In this document: in pieces, positions 62,905 through 64,000 of the stretch
Layout of the letters: every line of letters starts with the position of its first letter
Position numbering within the stretch: the stretch's first letter is position 1
Source: Modicisalibacter radicis
GTDB taxonomy: Bacteria > Pseudomonadota > Gammaproteobacteria > Pseudomonadales > Halomonadaceae
Reading direction: 5' to 3'
DNA length: 64,000 bases
Assembly (NCBI RefSeq): GCF_900961225.1
Contig: NZ_CAAHFN010000051.1
Coordinates: 1-64,000, forward strand
Notes under the pieces: model-generated
The model's database searches: none
Seen by the model: only the letters and a program-made list of their open reading frames with translations
Told to the model about the DNA's origin: nothing
Translations under genes and position numbers: made by a program

Positions 62905-63782
62905 CCCGCCTGACCCCCGGGGCGCGTTTTCGCGCCGCGCTCGAGGCCCGTCGGCCGCTGCCCATCGTCGGCACCGTCAACGCCTACACCGCGCTGATGG
63001 CCGACAAGGTCGGCCATCCGGCGATCTACCTCTCCGGCGGTGGTGTCGCCAACGCCTCGTTCGGCCTGCCCGATCTGGGCATGACCACCATGAACGACGT
63101 GGTCGAGGATGCCCATCGAATCACCGGCGCCACCGAGGTGCCGCTGCTGGTCGACATCGATACCGGCTGGGGCGGCGCCTTCAACATCGCCCGCACCGTC
63201 AAGGAGATGGGCCGCGCCGGGGTGGCGGCGGTGCACATCGAGGACCAGGTGGCGCAGAAGCGCTGCGGCCATCGACCCAACAAGGCGATCGTCTCGCAGC
63301 AGGAGATGGTCGACCGCATCAAGGCCGCGGCCGATGCCCGGCTCGATCCCGACTTCTACCTGATCGCACGCACCGACGCCTTCCAGAAGGAGGGGCTCGA
63401 GGCCGCCGTGGCCCGCGCCAACGCCTGCGTCGAGGCCGGCGCCGATGCGGTCTTCGCCGAGGCGGTGCACACACTCGACGACTATCGCGCCTTCTGCGAG
63501 GGCGTCGATGCGCCGATTCTGGCCAATATCACCGAATTCGGCGCCACGCCGCTGTTCACCCAGTCCGAGCTGGGCGAGGTGGGCTGCCGGATGGTGCTCT
63601 ATCCGCTGTCGGCGTTTCGCGCCATGAACGCCGCCGCGCTCAAGGTCTATCGCAGCATCCACGAGCAGGGCCATCAGCACGACGTTGTCGAACTGATGCA
63701 GACCCGCGACGAACTCTACGATTTCCTCGACTATCACGTCTTCGAGCGCAAGCTCGACGAGCTGTTCGATCAGGAGAAATGA
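62901..63782 (+). CDS. prpB: 2-Methylisocitrate lyase PrpB
   Basis: A 293-residue lyase that splits 2-methylisocitrate into pyruvate and succinate in the 2-methylcitrate cycle. The active-site motif KRCGH, the metal site DIDTGWGG, and HIEDQVAQ are present, as is the [15 protein letters not shown] loop. Length matches E. coli PrpB (296). GAGGAG precedes the ATG, which overlaps the GntR stop. The downstream prpC and acnD/prpF genes are expected beyond the right edge. Confidence 0.94.
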   Translation: MTRLTPGARFRAALEARRPLPIVGTVNAYTALMADKVGHPAIYLSGGGVANASFGLPDLGMTTMNDVVEDAHRITGATEVPLLVDIDTGWGGAFNIARTVKEMGRAGVAAVHIEDQVAQKRCGHRPNKAIVSQQEMVDRIKAAADARLDPDFYLIARTDAFQKEGLEAAVARANACVEAGADAVFAEAVHTLDDYRAFCEGVDAPILANITEFGATPLFTQSELGEVGCRMVLYPLSAFRAMNAAALKVYRSIHEQGHQHDVVELMQTRDELYDFLDYHVFERKLDELFDQEK

Positions 63783-63831
63783 AGACTGGTACGGCTTGCC
63801 GGCGATAAGCCCCGAAGTGTCGGACCATCGC

Positions 63832-63923
63832 GAGGGCGCTGTAAATCCTTCCCTGGAAGCTACCTTTGCTATCTGACCGCCATGGATGGCGGGAATGCCG
63901 GAATGGAAGGAAACACTTTCCGG
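63832..63923. repeat. Candidate intergenic palindromic repeat element
   Basis: GAGGGCGCTGTAAATCC leads into a segment with CCGCCAT-GG-ATGGCGG (63877-63892) and CCGGAA/TTCCGG (63898-63903 with 63918-63923). Hairpin-rich elements beginning with a similar GCGCTGTAAA block are, from memory, common between genes in Halomonas and relatives. Only one copy is present in this window, so repeat status is not shown here. Confidence 0.35.
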
Positions 63924-64000
63924 CCATGGCAAAAGACCCTCGCTCCGCCTTGTCCCCGGCGCCGTTATCTAAACATAAGCGGCGAAGCTAACAATCCACG

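Overview
The window reads as chromosomal DNA of a high-GC gammaproteobacterium, most likely a Halomonas-type member of the Halomonadaceae. The reasons are the conserved core synteny (ffs-dnaX-ybaB-recR; pstSCAB; mlaA followed by an RssB-like and a STAS gene), a TctCBA tricarboxylate transporter with its regulators, and uniform GC-rich codon use. The assignment rests on gene content and recall, not on a database search. No rRNA, tRNA, CRISPR array, prophage or insertion sequence was seen.

Layout. 0.2-4.2 kb: a flavoprotein, a small Rossmann-like protein, and the ergothioneine pair egtB-egtD behind a structured leader; egtD is broken by a frameshift at a G6 run. 4.3-12.5 kb: yejM/pbgA, the yqjDEK envelope operon, pldA, mscK and tlyA. 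12.5-20.6 kb: a minus-strand operon (IclR regulator, TctD-like response regulator, TctE-like kinase, orphan binding protein) divergent from tctCBA, then an AbrB-family permease. 20.6-24 kb: a two-gene minus-strand operon with an ATP-grasp enzyme and a large unrecognised protein that has a possible Cys-His-Asp site; this is the best candidate here for an undescribed system. 24-29.5 kb: 4.5S RNA, dnaX, ybaB, recR, rnd, ycgL, ycgN. 29.5-36.7 kb: oligopeptidase B with an internal pentapeptide-repeat insertion, a membrane protein/VWA/YafJ operon, and fadD.

36.7-45.8 kb: hrpA, a FabH-like synthase, mlaA, an RssB-like phosphatase with its STAS partner, and a Bcr/CflA exporter. 45.8-51 kb: a Pho-box-controlled pstSCAB operon without phoU, then crcB behind a fluoride riboswitch. 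51-56 kb: a thiolase, TetR regulator, SDR dehydrogenase and acyl-CoA dehydrogenase that share a short operator motif, with a PsrA-type palindrome in front of the acyl-CoA dehydrogenase. 56-61 kb: an AI-2E transporter, trxA, cysB, cysH and pabB; thioredoxin, CysB and the reductase form a small sulfate-assimilation neighbourhood. 61-64 kb: an alpha/beta hydrolase, then a GntR-prpB unit (2-methylcitrate cycle) with two identical operator palindromes.

No gene-free stretch exceeds about 300 bases. The longest gaps (23935-24173, 53018-53308, 57627-57893) hold promoter or operator elements, listed separately.
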